Shown piece by piece: positions 16,200-23,302 of a DNA stretch of 39,696 bases. Below the pieces are notes generated by a model. That model searched no databases. It saw nothing but the letters and a program-made list of their open reading frames with translations, and had not been told where the DNA came from. This stretch comes from an uncultured Clostridia bacterium (lineage in GTDB: Bacteria > Bacillota > Clostridia > Oscillospirales > Butyricicoccaceae). The first letter of the stretch is position 1; every line of letters starts with the position of its first letter. Position numbers and translations under genes: made by a program. The stretch spans positions 1 through 39,696 of the forward strand of contig CAJUSB010000016.1 of the NCBI GenBank assembly GCA_910589115.1. Direction: 5' to 3'.

Positions 16200-16934
16200 T
16201 TATAGAAACCGGATAAAAATGATCGAGAGATTATCTCCCGCACCGCGCCGGTAGACCGCCTGGCGGAGCATACGAGCCGCAGTCTCCGGCCCGCGCAAAC
16301 GGCAGTGGATTGCCGCCTGAAAGAGTACCCAGTGAGGGCACGGCTTATATACGCCGTCACTGCATAGCAGAAGTACATCATTATGGTGGAGCTGTTCGGT
16401 TAGAATCGTACCATACCAGGATTTCCGCAGCCCGACCGCCTGCACCAACTTGCCATAGTCCGGATGCCGTATGCGTTCGCGCTTGCTGTAAAGCCGCCGT
16501 ACAGACTCTTGATTTTCCCATACGTCGTCGTGTGTCAGCGGCGTAAGCCGCAACCCTCGAAGCAGATAGGCCCGGCTATCTCCCACCGAATAAATCCCCA
16601 ATGACTCCCCCTGTACTGCTGCCAGCACACAGGTGCTGCCCGTTGGCGTTTCTCGCCCAAACGTGGTGAGAATATGGTCGTTGACTGCCCGCAGTTCGGC
16701 CTCTGCTGCATACATAAACGCCGCGATACCGTCCCAGCATTGCCCCGGCTGCATCAGCCAATGCATGAGATGTTCTGTCACTGCACGGCTTGCCTGTCCG
16801 CCGTTTTTGCAGCCGCCCATGCCGTCTGCTACTGCAAACACACTGCACGCATCATCCTGCCAAACCAGCACTGCATCCTCGTTATAAGTACGTTTCAGCC
16901 CAATCTCGCTGAGGCTGCTTACCTCGAGCCGCAC
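16200..16934 (-). CDS. PP2C-family Ser/Thr protein phosphatase
   Basis: Soluble metal-dependent phosphatase of 244 residues, predicted to remove phosphate from Ser/Thr residues modified by the locus kinase. The PP2C motifs are present in order: RTYNEDA (residues 15-21), AVADGMGG with Asp37, GSTCVLAA, YSVGDSRAYLLR, the TPLTHDD segment, LLLCSDGVY and GAGDNLSIIFI. All the acidic metal ligands usually seen are kept. It starts 2 bases after the vWA-FHA gene ends, so translation is probably coupled, and it lies before the effector gene. Pairing with the kinase at 33066-35861 in one locus resembles PrkC/PrpC modules. Confidence 0.92.
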   Translation of the reverse strand: MRLEVSSLSEIGLKRTYNEDAVLVWQDDACSVFAVADGMGGCKNGGQASRAVTEHLMHWLMQPGQCWDGIAAFMYAAEAELRAVNDHILTTFGRETPTGSTCVLAAVQGESLGIYSVGDSRAYLLRGLRLTPLTHDDVWENQESVRRLYSKRERIRHPDYGKLVQAVGLRKSWYGTILTEQLHHNDVLLLCSDGVYKPCPHWVLFQAAIHCRLRGPETAARMLRQAVYRRGAGDNLSIIFIRFL

Positions 16935-16936
16935 GG

Positions 16937-18451
16937 CTAACGATTAAGCTCAACCCGCAGCTCAACCCGTCCCAGCTTGAGTACATCACCGTTTGATATG
17001 CGGGTTTTCTGCATGATTTTGTTTCCGTTAATCATGGTGCCGTTGCTTTGGCTGAGATTGACCACATAAAATTGGTCGCCCTCTCGAAGTATTTCACAGT
17101 GACGGCGTGAGACTGACTTGTCATAGTTGACACAGATATCACACTCGCGGGAAAGTCCGATCATCAGGGATTGCATAATTGGCTTCTGGAAACAGCGGGC
17201 CGCGTCGCGGGTATCAGTCAGCGTCACACGGCGCAAAGCGTCGCCATCCCATACGTGTACCGTGCCCCCATCTCGGTCATCATCATCCAAGCAGACCGTC
17301 CCCTCCGTTTCCATACGCTGATCAATCCGGCGGTTGACCTCGTCCTCCGCGCTGATTGTGCGGAAGGCCCGGCGTTTGCGCCAGAGCAGCAGTACGGCAA
17401 CAAGCACCGCTATAAGCAGTACCCCAGCAATGGCAGCTATCACCAGCGGTGCGATCTGCGGTTCCGGTTCGGGCGGGGGCGGTTCCGGCATGGGTTCCGG
17501 TTCCGGCTCTGGCTCGGGCACGGGTTCCGGCTCTGGTTCAGGTTCCGGCACCCGCTCGGACAGCGGCATCCGCAGCTGGTCAAACGACACCTGCCGTGCG
17601 GACTCGCCCGAGCGCAGTGTGATGGTCAGCGTCTGTAGGCTGCCGTCGCGGAGCTCTTCCGGCAGTCGAACCTTACAAGCCACATTGGACTGGTCAACAT
17701 TCATCATCGCCGACAGTGACGTTCCGCTGCCAAGGTCTGAAAGCAGCGCTGCGCTGCCGCCTGCCGCCCGTGCAATCGAAAACATGTTTTCGATTTCTTC
17801 ATTGTTTCCTTTCTTGCCGTTAGGAATGCCAATCGTATAAATCGGCACCGGCTGTTGTTTGAGCAATCCCAAAAGTTCATCCTTGGTATAGCCGATGCTC
17901 TTATTATCAACCCCGTCTGAAGCTAAAAGGATACGCACAAAACTACCGTTATGCTTCGCAAAAGGCTGCTGAATCAGATAATCATAAAGCGCATCCGTAA
18001 TGTAAGTGACCTGATCGTGGTGCGGCAGATTGTCCAGTGTCCGTTTCAGCAGCAGGTAATCGTCGGTGAAGTCCTGTAAAATGGAAACTTGCTCGCTGAT
18101 GGTGCCAATAGCATAGGTTTCCCCTTCTTTGCGGGCCGCGATCAGCTCTGCAAGCTGCTGGCGGATGGACGAGCGCCCGGCGGAAGGGATTGAAAGCGAA
18201 TTATCAATTAAAATCAGCGTTTTGATCGGTATATCCGTGTCGGCGAGCGGCTTTGCCAAAACGACCTCTACCGCTTCCCTTCCGAGCGTAGCGGCAGCGG
18301 AATCAGCCTGTCCGACCCCTTTAATATAAACGGTGGCAGTATCACTGCCGACCTCCGCCTCAACGATTTTGGGATCAGCTGCAAGCACTGTGCAGAACAG
18401 CAGATTCAGGACGAACAGCGCGGACAACAGCCGCAAAAAAAACTTACTCAA
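16937..18451 (-). CDS. vWA-FHA membrane protein
   Basis: Exported, membrane-anchored protein of 504 residues. A signal peptide (LRLLSALFVLNLLFCTVLA) is followed by a von Willebrand A domain with the MIDAS motif DNSLS (83-87), which can bind a metal and a ligand outside the cell. Then comes a Pro-Glu repeat linker (EPEPEPEPVPEPEPEPEP), a membrane helix (APLVIAAIAGVLLIAVLVA) and a cytoplasmic FHA domain with GLSRECDI, SRRHCEI and NLSQSNGTMINGN. It could relay between outer ligands and inner phosphothreonine. The true start is TTG (18451), 8 bases after AAAGGAG; the frame upstream is repeat DNA. It comes before the PP2C gene. Ligand unknown. Confidence 0.85.
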   Translation of the reverse strand: MSKFFLRLLSALFVLNLLFCTVLAADPKIVEAEVGSDTATVYIKGVGQADSAAATLGREAVEVVLAKPLADTDIPIKTLILIDNSLSIPSAGRSSIRQQLAELIAARKEGETYAIGTISEQVSILQDFTDDYLLLKRTLDNLPHHDQVTYITDALYDYLIQQPFAKHNGSFVRILLASDGVDNKSIGYTKDELLGLLKQQPVPIYTIGIPNGKKGNNEEIENMFSIARAAGGSAALLSDLGSGTSLSAMMNVDQSNVACKVRLPEELRDGSLQTLTITLRSGESARQVSFDQLRMPLSERVPEPEPEPEPVPEPEPEPEPMPEPPPPEPEPQIAPLVIAAIAGVLLIAVLVAVLLLWRKRRAFRTISAEDEVNRRIDQRMETEGTVCLDDDDRDGGTVHVWDGDALRRVTLTDTRDAARCFQKPIMQSLMIGLSRECDICVNYDKSVSRRHCEILREGDQFYVVNLSQSNGTMINGNKIMQKTRISNGDVLKLGRVELRVELNR

Positions 18452-18469
18452 TGGTTCATCTCCTTTGCT

Positions 18470-18753
18470 GTAACGCCAGGGGACCGCCCCCGGCACCCCA
18501 TCCAGCGCCAGCGGGCGAAGCCCAGAACCCGGGGATGCTTCACATCGCGCCTTGCCCGCAGGCGGGACGGGGATTTTGGTACATTTATTTCATAGCGATA
18601 CGCAGGTGCGGAACCCCTTGCCTCCGACAACCCTTCGTCCCGCCCGCAGGCGATGGAAGGGAGTCCAGAGGGACAAGTCCCTCTGGCGCCGTCTGCGCAA
18701 GACCGCCCGCCGCGCAGGCGGACGAAACGGCTACCTCTCATTCGCGGGTATAA
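18470..18753 (-). repeat. Intergenic hairpin repeat, copy 6 (composite, inside T7SS locus)
   Basis: Two pieces of the family lie next to each other in opposite orientation. The part at 18470-18590 matches the right half of copies 2 and 4 (CCCGCAGGCGGGACGGGG then ATTTTGGT). The part at 18625-18753 is a minus-orientation copy with hairpin 1 at 18665-18686 and an end at CGCGGGTATAATG. A transposition-like or recombination event is implied. Confidence 0.7.
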
Positions 18754-18762
18754 TGGGGAAAA

Positions 18763-18787
18763 GGGGAAAGGGCTTTGCCCATTCCCC
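18763..18787 (-). terminator. Intra-operon terminator-like hairpin after the WXG100 genes
   Basis: Minus strand: the stem GGGGAATGGGC / GCCCTTTCCCC has 10 of 11 pairs and a 3-base loop, followed by TTTTCCCC. It lies 41 bases after the last WXG100 stop and before the vWA-FHA gene. It may lower expression of the downstream genes relative to the abundant WXG100 proteins. Confidence 0.6.
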
Positions 18788-18827
18788 TCCTTCCGTGTGA
18801 TGATCCCAACACCCAACTGCTTTGAAA

Positions 18828-19145
18828 TCAGAACTTGACAACGTCAGTCTGGAGCGGGCTGATCTGGCTCTTGATGTCGGACTCTGCCTGCTGGTAGTTC
18901 GCGAGGATCTTGGAAACATCATTCATGTACTCGGTGATGATCCGGAAGATGTCGTTCATGTCACCCTGAAGCTGAGCAAACTTATTCCGATAGCTCGTGC
19001 CTGCTTCACCGAGCCATTCGCCATTCGTGTTGCTGACCAGATTCAGCATACTGTTGGTCGTGTTGCGTACCGCCGTAGCTGAATTGCCAAACTGGGTAGC
19101 CGCAGAGTTCATTTCATCAAAAGTTACTAAAATCATAGCTGCCAT
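18828..19145 (-). CDS. WXG100 family T7SS protein (type A)
   Basis: ESAT-6-like secreted helical-hairpin protein of 105 residues. The turn motif is GEWLGEAG with Trp44-Leu-Gly46, and an export-type YxxxE lies near the C-terminus (Tyr84-Glu88). It ends in LQTDVVKF, almost the same as LRTDVIHF in the WXG100 protein at 19925-20260, to which it is clearly paralogous. Such proteins form dimers and are substrates recognised by the EssC ATPase. The start has AAAAGGAG 8 bases upstream. It lies 48 bases after the type B protein at 19194-19487, its probable partner. Confidence 0.93.
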   Translation of the reverse strand: MAAMILVTFDEMNSAATQFGNSATAVRNTTNSMLNLVSNTNGEWLGEAGTSYRNKFAQLQGDMNDIFRIITEYMNDVSKILANYQQAESDIKSQISPLQTDVVKF

Positions 19146-19193
19146 GGTTTATTCTCCTTTTTTAATCAATAGTGTGTGATGGTGAATAGAAGA

Positions 19194-19487
19194 TTAGCGT
19201 TTGGACGCGATTTCAACGTTTTTCCGTTCCTTATCATCGTAGGTCTGTGCGGCTCTCTCAAGCACGGTGCCGTAATCCCGAATCAGATTGCGAAAAGTCG
19301 CAAACTGCTGGATATCCTTGTTGAACACATTGTCAAACGCAGTGTTGGCGTCGCCCTGCCACATACTGGTCAAACGTTTCTGCACCTGCTGCAGGGTCTG
19401 GATCTGGCTTTCAAGCTGCTTGTTCTGGTTATCCAACTGGCTCTTTGCGCTGCGAAGTTTCGCGGATGTGACTTTCAACTGGCTCAT
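19194..19487 (-). CDS. WXG100 family T7SS protein (type B)
   Basis: WXG100 protein of 97 residues with the turn SMWQGDANTAF (Trp43-Gln-Gly45) and YDDKE (Tyr83-Glu87) as the YxxxE motif. Around the turn it matches the protein at 20278-20586 (MWQGDANTAF against MWDGPANEAF), so the two are paralogues. The N-terminal helix is rich in Gln, Lys and Leu and would form the antiparallel hairpin. The preferred start is 19487, 7 bases after GGAGGA; an upstream ATG includes this site. It lies between the singleton WXG100 gene and its likely partner at 18828. The gap to the upstream gene is 107 bases, without a convincing promoter. Confidence 0.92.
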   Translation of the reverse strand: MSQLKVTSAKLRSAKSQLDNQNKQLESQIQTLQQVQKRLTSMWQGDANTAFDNVFNKDIQQFATFRNLIRDYGTVLERAAQTYDDKERKNVEIASKR

Positions 19488-19594
19488 AAAATTTTCCTCC
19501 ATCATATATAGATTGTTTGTTGAAAACTGTTCTTCACAGTTTCCCGCTCTATCATTAACAGCATCCAGGTGCTGCTAATTCCGTCTTTTTTGCG

Positions 19595-19912
19595 TTACCC
19601 GCGTTCAAGCACAAGCTGTAGATTTGCCTGCTCTATCGCTCGGACACGCCGTGCAATTTGCCGTACCTCTTCGGCCGAACTGCGGAGCGCACGGCTCTGG
19701 TCTGCGACAAGGCCTCGCAGCTGTGCGCCTTTGCGCTGGCAGGCGGTGGCGCTCTGCCCCTCCCAGCCGTGACGCAGGGGCCCCATGGCCTCGTCAACCT
19801 CAGCCTTAGCCCGATCGAGCTCCCGGGCAATTTCGTCCAGCTCCCGCGCCCGATTCATGGCTTCCTGATACTCAAACCGTATCTGCGCTTGCCGAAGCGC
19901 CACGTTTATCAT
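19595..19912 (-). CDS. WXG100-like protein without YxxxE (singleton)
   Basis: Helical protein of 105 residues with the turn RHGWEGQSA (Trp50-Glu-Gly52), placing it in the WXG100 superfamily. The helices are unusually charged (RARELDEIARELDRAKAEVDE), and no Tyr occurs after the turn, so the YxxxE export motif of the other four WXG100 proteins is missing. It sits between the two paralogous pairs. It could be a non-exported partner or the partner of the 179-aa protein; both are inferences. The start has GAGGAGG 6 bases upstream and the gene follows the type A gene at 19925 by 12 bases. Confidence 0.85.
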   Translation of the reverse strand: MINVALRQAQIRFEYQEAMNRARELDEIARELDRAKAEVDEAMGPLRHGWEGQSATACQRKGAQLRGLVADQSRALRSSAEEVRQIARRVRAIEQANLQLVLERG

Positions 19913-19924
19913 GCTTCCCCCTCC

Positions 19925-20260
19925 TCAGAAATGGATCACATCGGTGCGAAGCTGCCGCACCTCACTCTGTATCAGCGCCTCTGCTGCCTCATAGTTTCCG
20001 GAGATTTGCAGCAGGTTTCGCGGATGCTCCTCCAACCGGCGGAGCATGGTCTCTATCTCGTCTTTCCGGTTGATATAGGCTTGCCGGTGAGCGGCCCCCG
20101 CTTCGCCGATCCAATAATTCCTAGTGCGTGCAATCACGTTTTCTGTTTCCGAAAATAACTGCCTCACGCGACGCAAACGGCGGCTGACCTCATCGGCCTG
20201 CGTTTTCAGCCGTTCGGGTGTGACCCGTATCGTCACACTGCCCAGACTTTGTATGCCCAT
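19925..20260 (-). CDS. WXG100 family T7SS protein (type A)
   Basis: WXG100 protein of 111 residues with the turn YWIGEAGAAHR (Trp50-Ile-Gly52), YEAAE (Tyr90-Glu94) as the YxxxE motif and the end LRTDVIHF. The turn and the tail match the protein at 18828-19145 (WLGEAGTSYR and LQTDVVKF). The helices are richer in arginine than in that paralogue. The gene is 17 bases after the type B gene at 20278, with AAAGGAG 10 bases before the ATG, so a B-A pair is probably co-translated. A heterodimer with that partner is expected from known ESX pairs but not proven. Confidence 0.92.
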   Translation of the reverse strand: MGIQSLGSVTIRVTPERLKTQADEVSRRLRRVRQLFSETENVIARTRNYWIGEAGAAHRQAYINRKDEIETMLRRLEEHPRNLLQISGNYEAAEALIQSEVRQLRTDVIHF

Positions 20261-20277
20261 CTCTCTGATGCTCCTTT

Positions 20278-20586
20278 CTACAGCCGTATACTGTCCACCA
20301 GCTGCATTACCTGGGCCTCGCCGCTGCCGTAACTGCGGCTTGCATGCTCCATACTCCGCACCAGTGCCTGAACCGTTTCACAAATCTGCTGCATATTCCG
20401 GTGGTCAGCTTGGAACTGCTGATTGAATGCTTCATTCGCCGGGCCGTCCCACATGGTGTCGAGCATTCGCACGGATTCATACATTCCCTCCAGCTCGATC
20501 TGCAAGCGATTGAGTGTTCCGTTCAGTGTGCCCGTATCCCGGTCAAGTGCACTCGTATCAATGTCGATTTCTACAACTTCTGCCAT
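20278..20586 (-). CDS. WXG100 family T7SS protein (type B)
   Basis: WXG100 protein of 102 residues: first helix with DTSALDRDTGTLNGTLNRL, turn TMWDGPANEAF (Trp46-Asp-Gly48), second helix ending in YGSGE (Tyr86-Glu90), the YxxxE motif. It is paralogous to the protein at 19194-19487. It begins the run of five WXG100 genes and lies 12 bases after the 179-aa protein gene. A strong TAAAGGAGG site is 5 bases from the ATG. It should be exported by the EssC machine, probably as a dimer with the protein from 19925. Confidence 0.92.
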   Translation of the reverse strand: MAEVVEIDIDTSALDRDTGTLNGTLNRLQIELEGMYESVRMLDTMWDGPANEAFNQQFQADHRNMQQICETVQALVRSMEHASRSYGSGEAQVMQLVDSIRL

Positions 20587-20598
20587 TGCTGTCCTCCT

Positions 20599-21138
20599 TT
20601 ACCCTTCTGCGGCGTAAGCACCAAACGTCAGGCCTGCGGGCACCTCAACCGTCAGCATCTCCACCGGAGCCGCCCCGACCAGGATATCCACACCACGCAG
20701 CTGAATCAGCACCATGGCGATGTCGAGTCCCGAAATTGCTTCCTCTGCCGATACGCCTTTGGGTACGATGATGATATCCGGGCCGTTCACTCCAAACGGC
20801 GGCATGACCGGCGTACCGCCCGGCGAAGTCCGGCCGTGGGCAATTCCGCCCAGGTGATTCACCGGAAATTCTAGCCCATCAGCAGCTTCCCGTTCCATAC
20901 GGCTATAAACCTCATGGATGCGCCGGAGCGTTTGCGCCATACGCAGCGTTTCTTGCAGCCGGTCCTCAAGCTGCCTGGCCCTGCGCCGCAGCCGCCGCAG
21001 CTGATTCTCCATGTAGGACAGACGGTTCAGCCGGTTCAGCGTACCGGTCAGCTCCGTGAGCGCCCGTTGCTGCCGCGCTGATTGCTCTAATCTGTCCGCC
21101 GCCATCAGCAGCCGCGGTAAATATACATGAAACTGCAT
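20599..21138 (-). CDS. Helical-hairpin T7SS substrate-like protein, 179 aa
   Basis: Protein of 179 residues without a named family. Residues 1-88 form arginine- and leucine-rich helices that end in EVYSRMEREA; Tyr78-Glu82 is a YxxxE motif. This part matches HVYERMEREA in the putative effector at 14715-15890, showing a shared N-terminal targeting domain. After a Gly/Pro-rich stretch (GRTSPGGTPVMPPFG) the C-terminal 70 residues are hydrophobic and beta-like (DIIIVPKGVSAEEAISGL, then AMVLIQLRGVDILVG) with no membrane helix. It could be an effector, a structural substrate or a partner of the singleton WXG100 protein. The ATG at 21138 has AGGTGG 9 bases upstream. It is the first gene after a 205-base gap. 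Confidence 0.75.
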   Translation of the reverse strand: MQFHVYLPRLLMAADRLEQSARQQRALTELTGTLNRLNRLSYMENQLRRLRRRARQLEDRLQETLRMAQTLRRIHEVYSRMEREAADGLEFPVNHLGGIAHGRTSPGGTPVMPPFGVNGPDIIIVPKGVSAEEAISGLDIAMVLIQLRGVDILVGAAPVEMLTVEVPAGLTFGAYAAEG

Positions 21139-21343
21139 CCTTCGTCACCACCTGTCCGGAAATCTCTCTATCGTGGTTTCGGAAGGGATTCGTACAGGCC
21201 TTTTGTGTTTCCCCTGTTCTCGGTTCCTTGCCTCAACCACTGTACACATTTTACCACGGCCTGCGCTTTATCGGTTTTTTTCTGACAGACGGTATTTTTT
21301 TCAGGCTGAAAGGAATTTTACGCCTTTGGAGGGAGCACAAGGC

Positions 21344-21592
21344 CTAAACCAAAAGCAGGCTGCTGCCATTGTGGATGCCGCAGTCCTTGAGTACGACCTC
21401 CATCGGCAGGATACGGCAATTCAAACGGTCACACAGCATTAAATCCCGCAGGTTCCCGACCAGCGAAGTCCGTTCCTTCTGATCGATCATTTCTACAATC
21501 TCTTCCAAAATCACACCCCCTTTTGCATTTTCATCGATGTTGAAATCATAGGTCTTATCCACCGATGGTACATAGATATCTACCAATATCAT
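21344..21592 (-). CDS. YukD/EsaB ubiquitin-like protein
   Basis: Small cytoplasmic ubiquitin-fold protein of 82 residues, the YukD/EsaB component of Firmicute type VII systems. The sequence begins MILVDIYVPSVDKTYDFNID, then a helix (ILEEIVEMIDQKE), a strand with LMLCDRLNCRILP, and ends GIHNGSSLLLV, a pattern typical of the family. It lacks a C-terminal Gly-Gly, so it is not expected to be conjugated. EsaB is needed for secretion in Staphylococcus, although its exact role is unsettled. The preferred start is 21592 with AAAGGAG 7 bases upstream; the frame further up is repeat DNA. The EspG-like gene lies 266 bases before it. Confidence 0.9.
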   Translation of the reverse strand: MILVDIYVPSVDKTYDFNIDENAKGGVILEEIVEMIDQKERTSLVGNLRDLMLCDRLNCRILPMEVVLKDCGIHNGSSLLLV

Positions 21593-21644
21593 GACGATTC
21601 TCCTTTCCCTTCTCCCTAATCTATTACTGTATCTGGTGGCCTCG

Positions 21645-21874
21645 GTTAGACTTCCTAATGAACTGTTCAGTAAGATTTGCCGCAGCTGCTTCTTCGTTCT
21701 GCTGCCCTTTTGACGGGATGAAGCAGCACGCATAAACGATTGAGAATGCACCAAGCTCCGTCCCGCCGCAGCGATAAAAGGGATTCCAAAGGGACTGGTC
21801 CCTTTGGCGCTGTCCGCGCAGGACCGCTCGCCGCGCAGGCGGAACAAACGGCAACTGTTCATGCGCACGGGGAT
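21645..21874 (-). repeat. Intergenic hairpin repeat, copy 7 (inside T7SS locus)
   Basis: Between the EspG-like and YukD genes, slightly overlapping the 3' end of the former. Hairpin 1 at 21786-21807 has arms CCAAAGGGAC and GTCCCTTTGG, with A-T in place of the G-C of other copies on both sides. Hairpin 2 is degenerate (CTGCTGCCCTTTTGACGGG). The end CGGGGATAAC is near 21874. Confidence 0.7.
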
Positions 21875-22593
21875 AACAGCGCAAGCACCCGCGCCGCTGC
21901 CCGGTCCTGCGTGTAGAGTTCATCCGCCGCACCGTGCTCATTGCCCCAGATAAGATGGTCATACAGCGGCAAACGGGCAATCAGCAGCCGCGCCAACGGT
22001 TTCAAATCGCTGGCACGGCGGCTTTCGGCGCAGCGCAGCAGTTCAGGCGGCACCCCCTCCGCAAGCGGCTGCGTACCGGGAAACGCATATCGCCGCAGGA
22101 AAGCCACTGCCTCCGGGCAGCGGGCAAGGTCGGCCTCGCGTTCAGCGTCAGAAACTGTCTCCAGCAGGTCAGGGGCCAGGCTGTCCTCGAGCAGTAAATG
22201 CGCATCGGCAAGCCATCTTCCAGCGTCTGCTGCTTCACAGGACGCCGCCCCCAAGCGCCCATCCCGGCCCGGCCAAAGCAGTGCCAGACGCTCCGGCCCG
22301 CCATAGAGCAGGCAGTGCGGCAGATTCGGATCGTCCTGCCCAACGAACACGACGCGCGGGCTTTCATTGACCGTGCGGAAAATCTCCGTCAGATCCGGAC
22401 AAAGCAGGAGTGCGCTGCCTGTCCCGCCGGTCAGCAAGCCCCGTCCGGTCATTGCGCAGGCGGCTTCTGCCGTTTCCTCCGCGCTCGGTGTGGTATGTAA
22501 TCCTGAAAAACAGGGCAGCATCCGCACCCCGACTGCTGCACAGCACAGTGCCAATTCCGGGCCGGTCAGATAATAATTCTTGTTGGCATTCAT
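21859..22593 (-). CDS. EspG-like candidate T7SS chaperone
   Basis: Soluble protein of 244 residues with no family I can name with certainty. The layout resembles mycobacterial EspG chaperones: the opening YYLTGPELALCCAAVGV, then LPCFSG, a helix with AEETAEAACAMTGRGLL, LCPDLTEIFRTV and strands with VVFVGQDD and CLLYGGPERLALLW. EspG binds the tip of PE/PPE-type helical substrates; Firmicute type VII loci usually lack it. The helical second half ends with a likely surface helix. It overlaps the LytTR gene by ATGA and has AAGGAG 8 bases upstream. The C-terminus runs into repeat DNA by a few codons. EspG homology is a hypothesis. Confidence 0.6.
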   Translation of the reverse strand: MNANKNYYLTGPELALCCAAVGVRMLPCFSGLHTTPSAEETAEAACAMTGRGLLTGGTGSALLLCPDLTEIFRTVNESPRVVFVGQDDPNLPHCLLYGGPERLALLWPGRDGRLGAASCEAADAGRWLADAHLLLEDSLAPDLLETVSDAEREADLARCPEAVAFLRRYAFPGTQPLAEGVPPELLRCAESRRASDLKPLARLLIARLPLYDHLIWGNEHGAADELYTQDRAAARVLALLSPCA

Positions 22594-23300
22594 TTACCAA
22601 ACTCCTTTAGATTCGCCCGGCAGCTCCGTGAAAGCGGGATTTGGAAGCCGCCGCGCAGAGTGACCAATGCATCAGAGAGCTGTATCCGCTCAATCATGCG
22701 GCTGTTGACCACATAACTCCGGTGTGTGCGTATAAAATAATCAGGTAAGGCCTCGCCAAGCCTGCCGAGCGTATCATAAAAAGCATATTCCTCATGCAGC
22801 AGGCGGGCAAAAACACGCTTCTCACGGGCCTCAAGATAGTAAATCTGTCCGTAGGGAAGAACAACGCGCCCCTGTTCCGTGCGGACGACAAGGCTTTTAT
22901 CCTCATCACGGGCACGCAGGAGACAGCAACCGATGATCTCCTCCACGACCTGCCGCAGCTGGCTTTCCTCATATGGTTTCAGCAGCAGTGAGGACGCCAA
23001 GATCTGGGGCCGCAGATAAAGTGCAGGCGACATATGCCGGTCGGCAACCAGCATCAGCAGCGCCTCCGGATAGGCGGCGCGCAGACGCTGTAACCAATCC
23101 AGCGCACCATCCTCGCTGACATCACAGCAGACAAGATCGACTAACGACGCATTGCGGAGCCGCTGGTCCGCATCGCCCAGGCCTGCGGCGGACGCAATCG
23201 CCCATTCGTCGTCAGAGAGCCGCGCGGCAAGATCACGGAAGGTATTGGCCAGCCGTACCCGCTCGCGGGGTTCAGCGGCGCAGATGAGCACAGCGGTCAC
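22590..23300 (-). CDS. LytTR response regulator with degenerate receiver
   Basis: Cytoplasmic transcription regulator of 236 residues. The C-terminal LytTR domain (about residues 135-236) has LPYGQIYYLEAREKRVFA, FIRTHRSYVVNSRMIERI and IPLSRSCRANLKEF, as in AgrA/LytR regulators. The N-terminal receiver keeps a possible phosphate-accepting Asp in LVCCDVSEDG and the Lys in LLLKPYEE, but the acidic pair after strand 1 is replaced by CAAEP, so regular phosphorylation is doubtful. No histidine kinase lies nearby. GTG at 23300 is 8 bases after AGGAGG and 2 bases after the EssC stop; an upstream GTG at 23318 has no site. It may control the locus itself. Confidence 0.88.
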   Translation of the reverse strand: MTAVLICAAEPRERVRLANTFRDLAARLSDDEWAIASAAGLGDADQRLRNASLVDLVCCDVSEDGALDWLQRLRAAYPEALLMLVADRHMSPALYLRPQILASSLLLKPYEESQLRQVVEEIIGCCLLRARDEDKSLVVRTEQGRVVLPYGQIYYLEAREKRVFARLLHEEYAFYDTLGRLGEALPDYFIRTHRSYVVNSRMIERIQLSDALVTLRGGFQIPLSRSCRANLKEFGK

Positions 23301-23302
23301 TG

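Noticed and set aside
18448..18816. Open frames through the repeat copies (arginine- and proline-rich peptides)
   Set aside because: The same peptides recur in every copy because the repeat has few stops; they lack ribosome binding sites.
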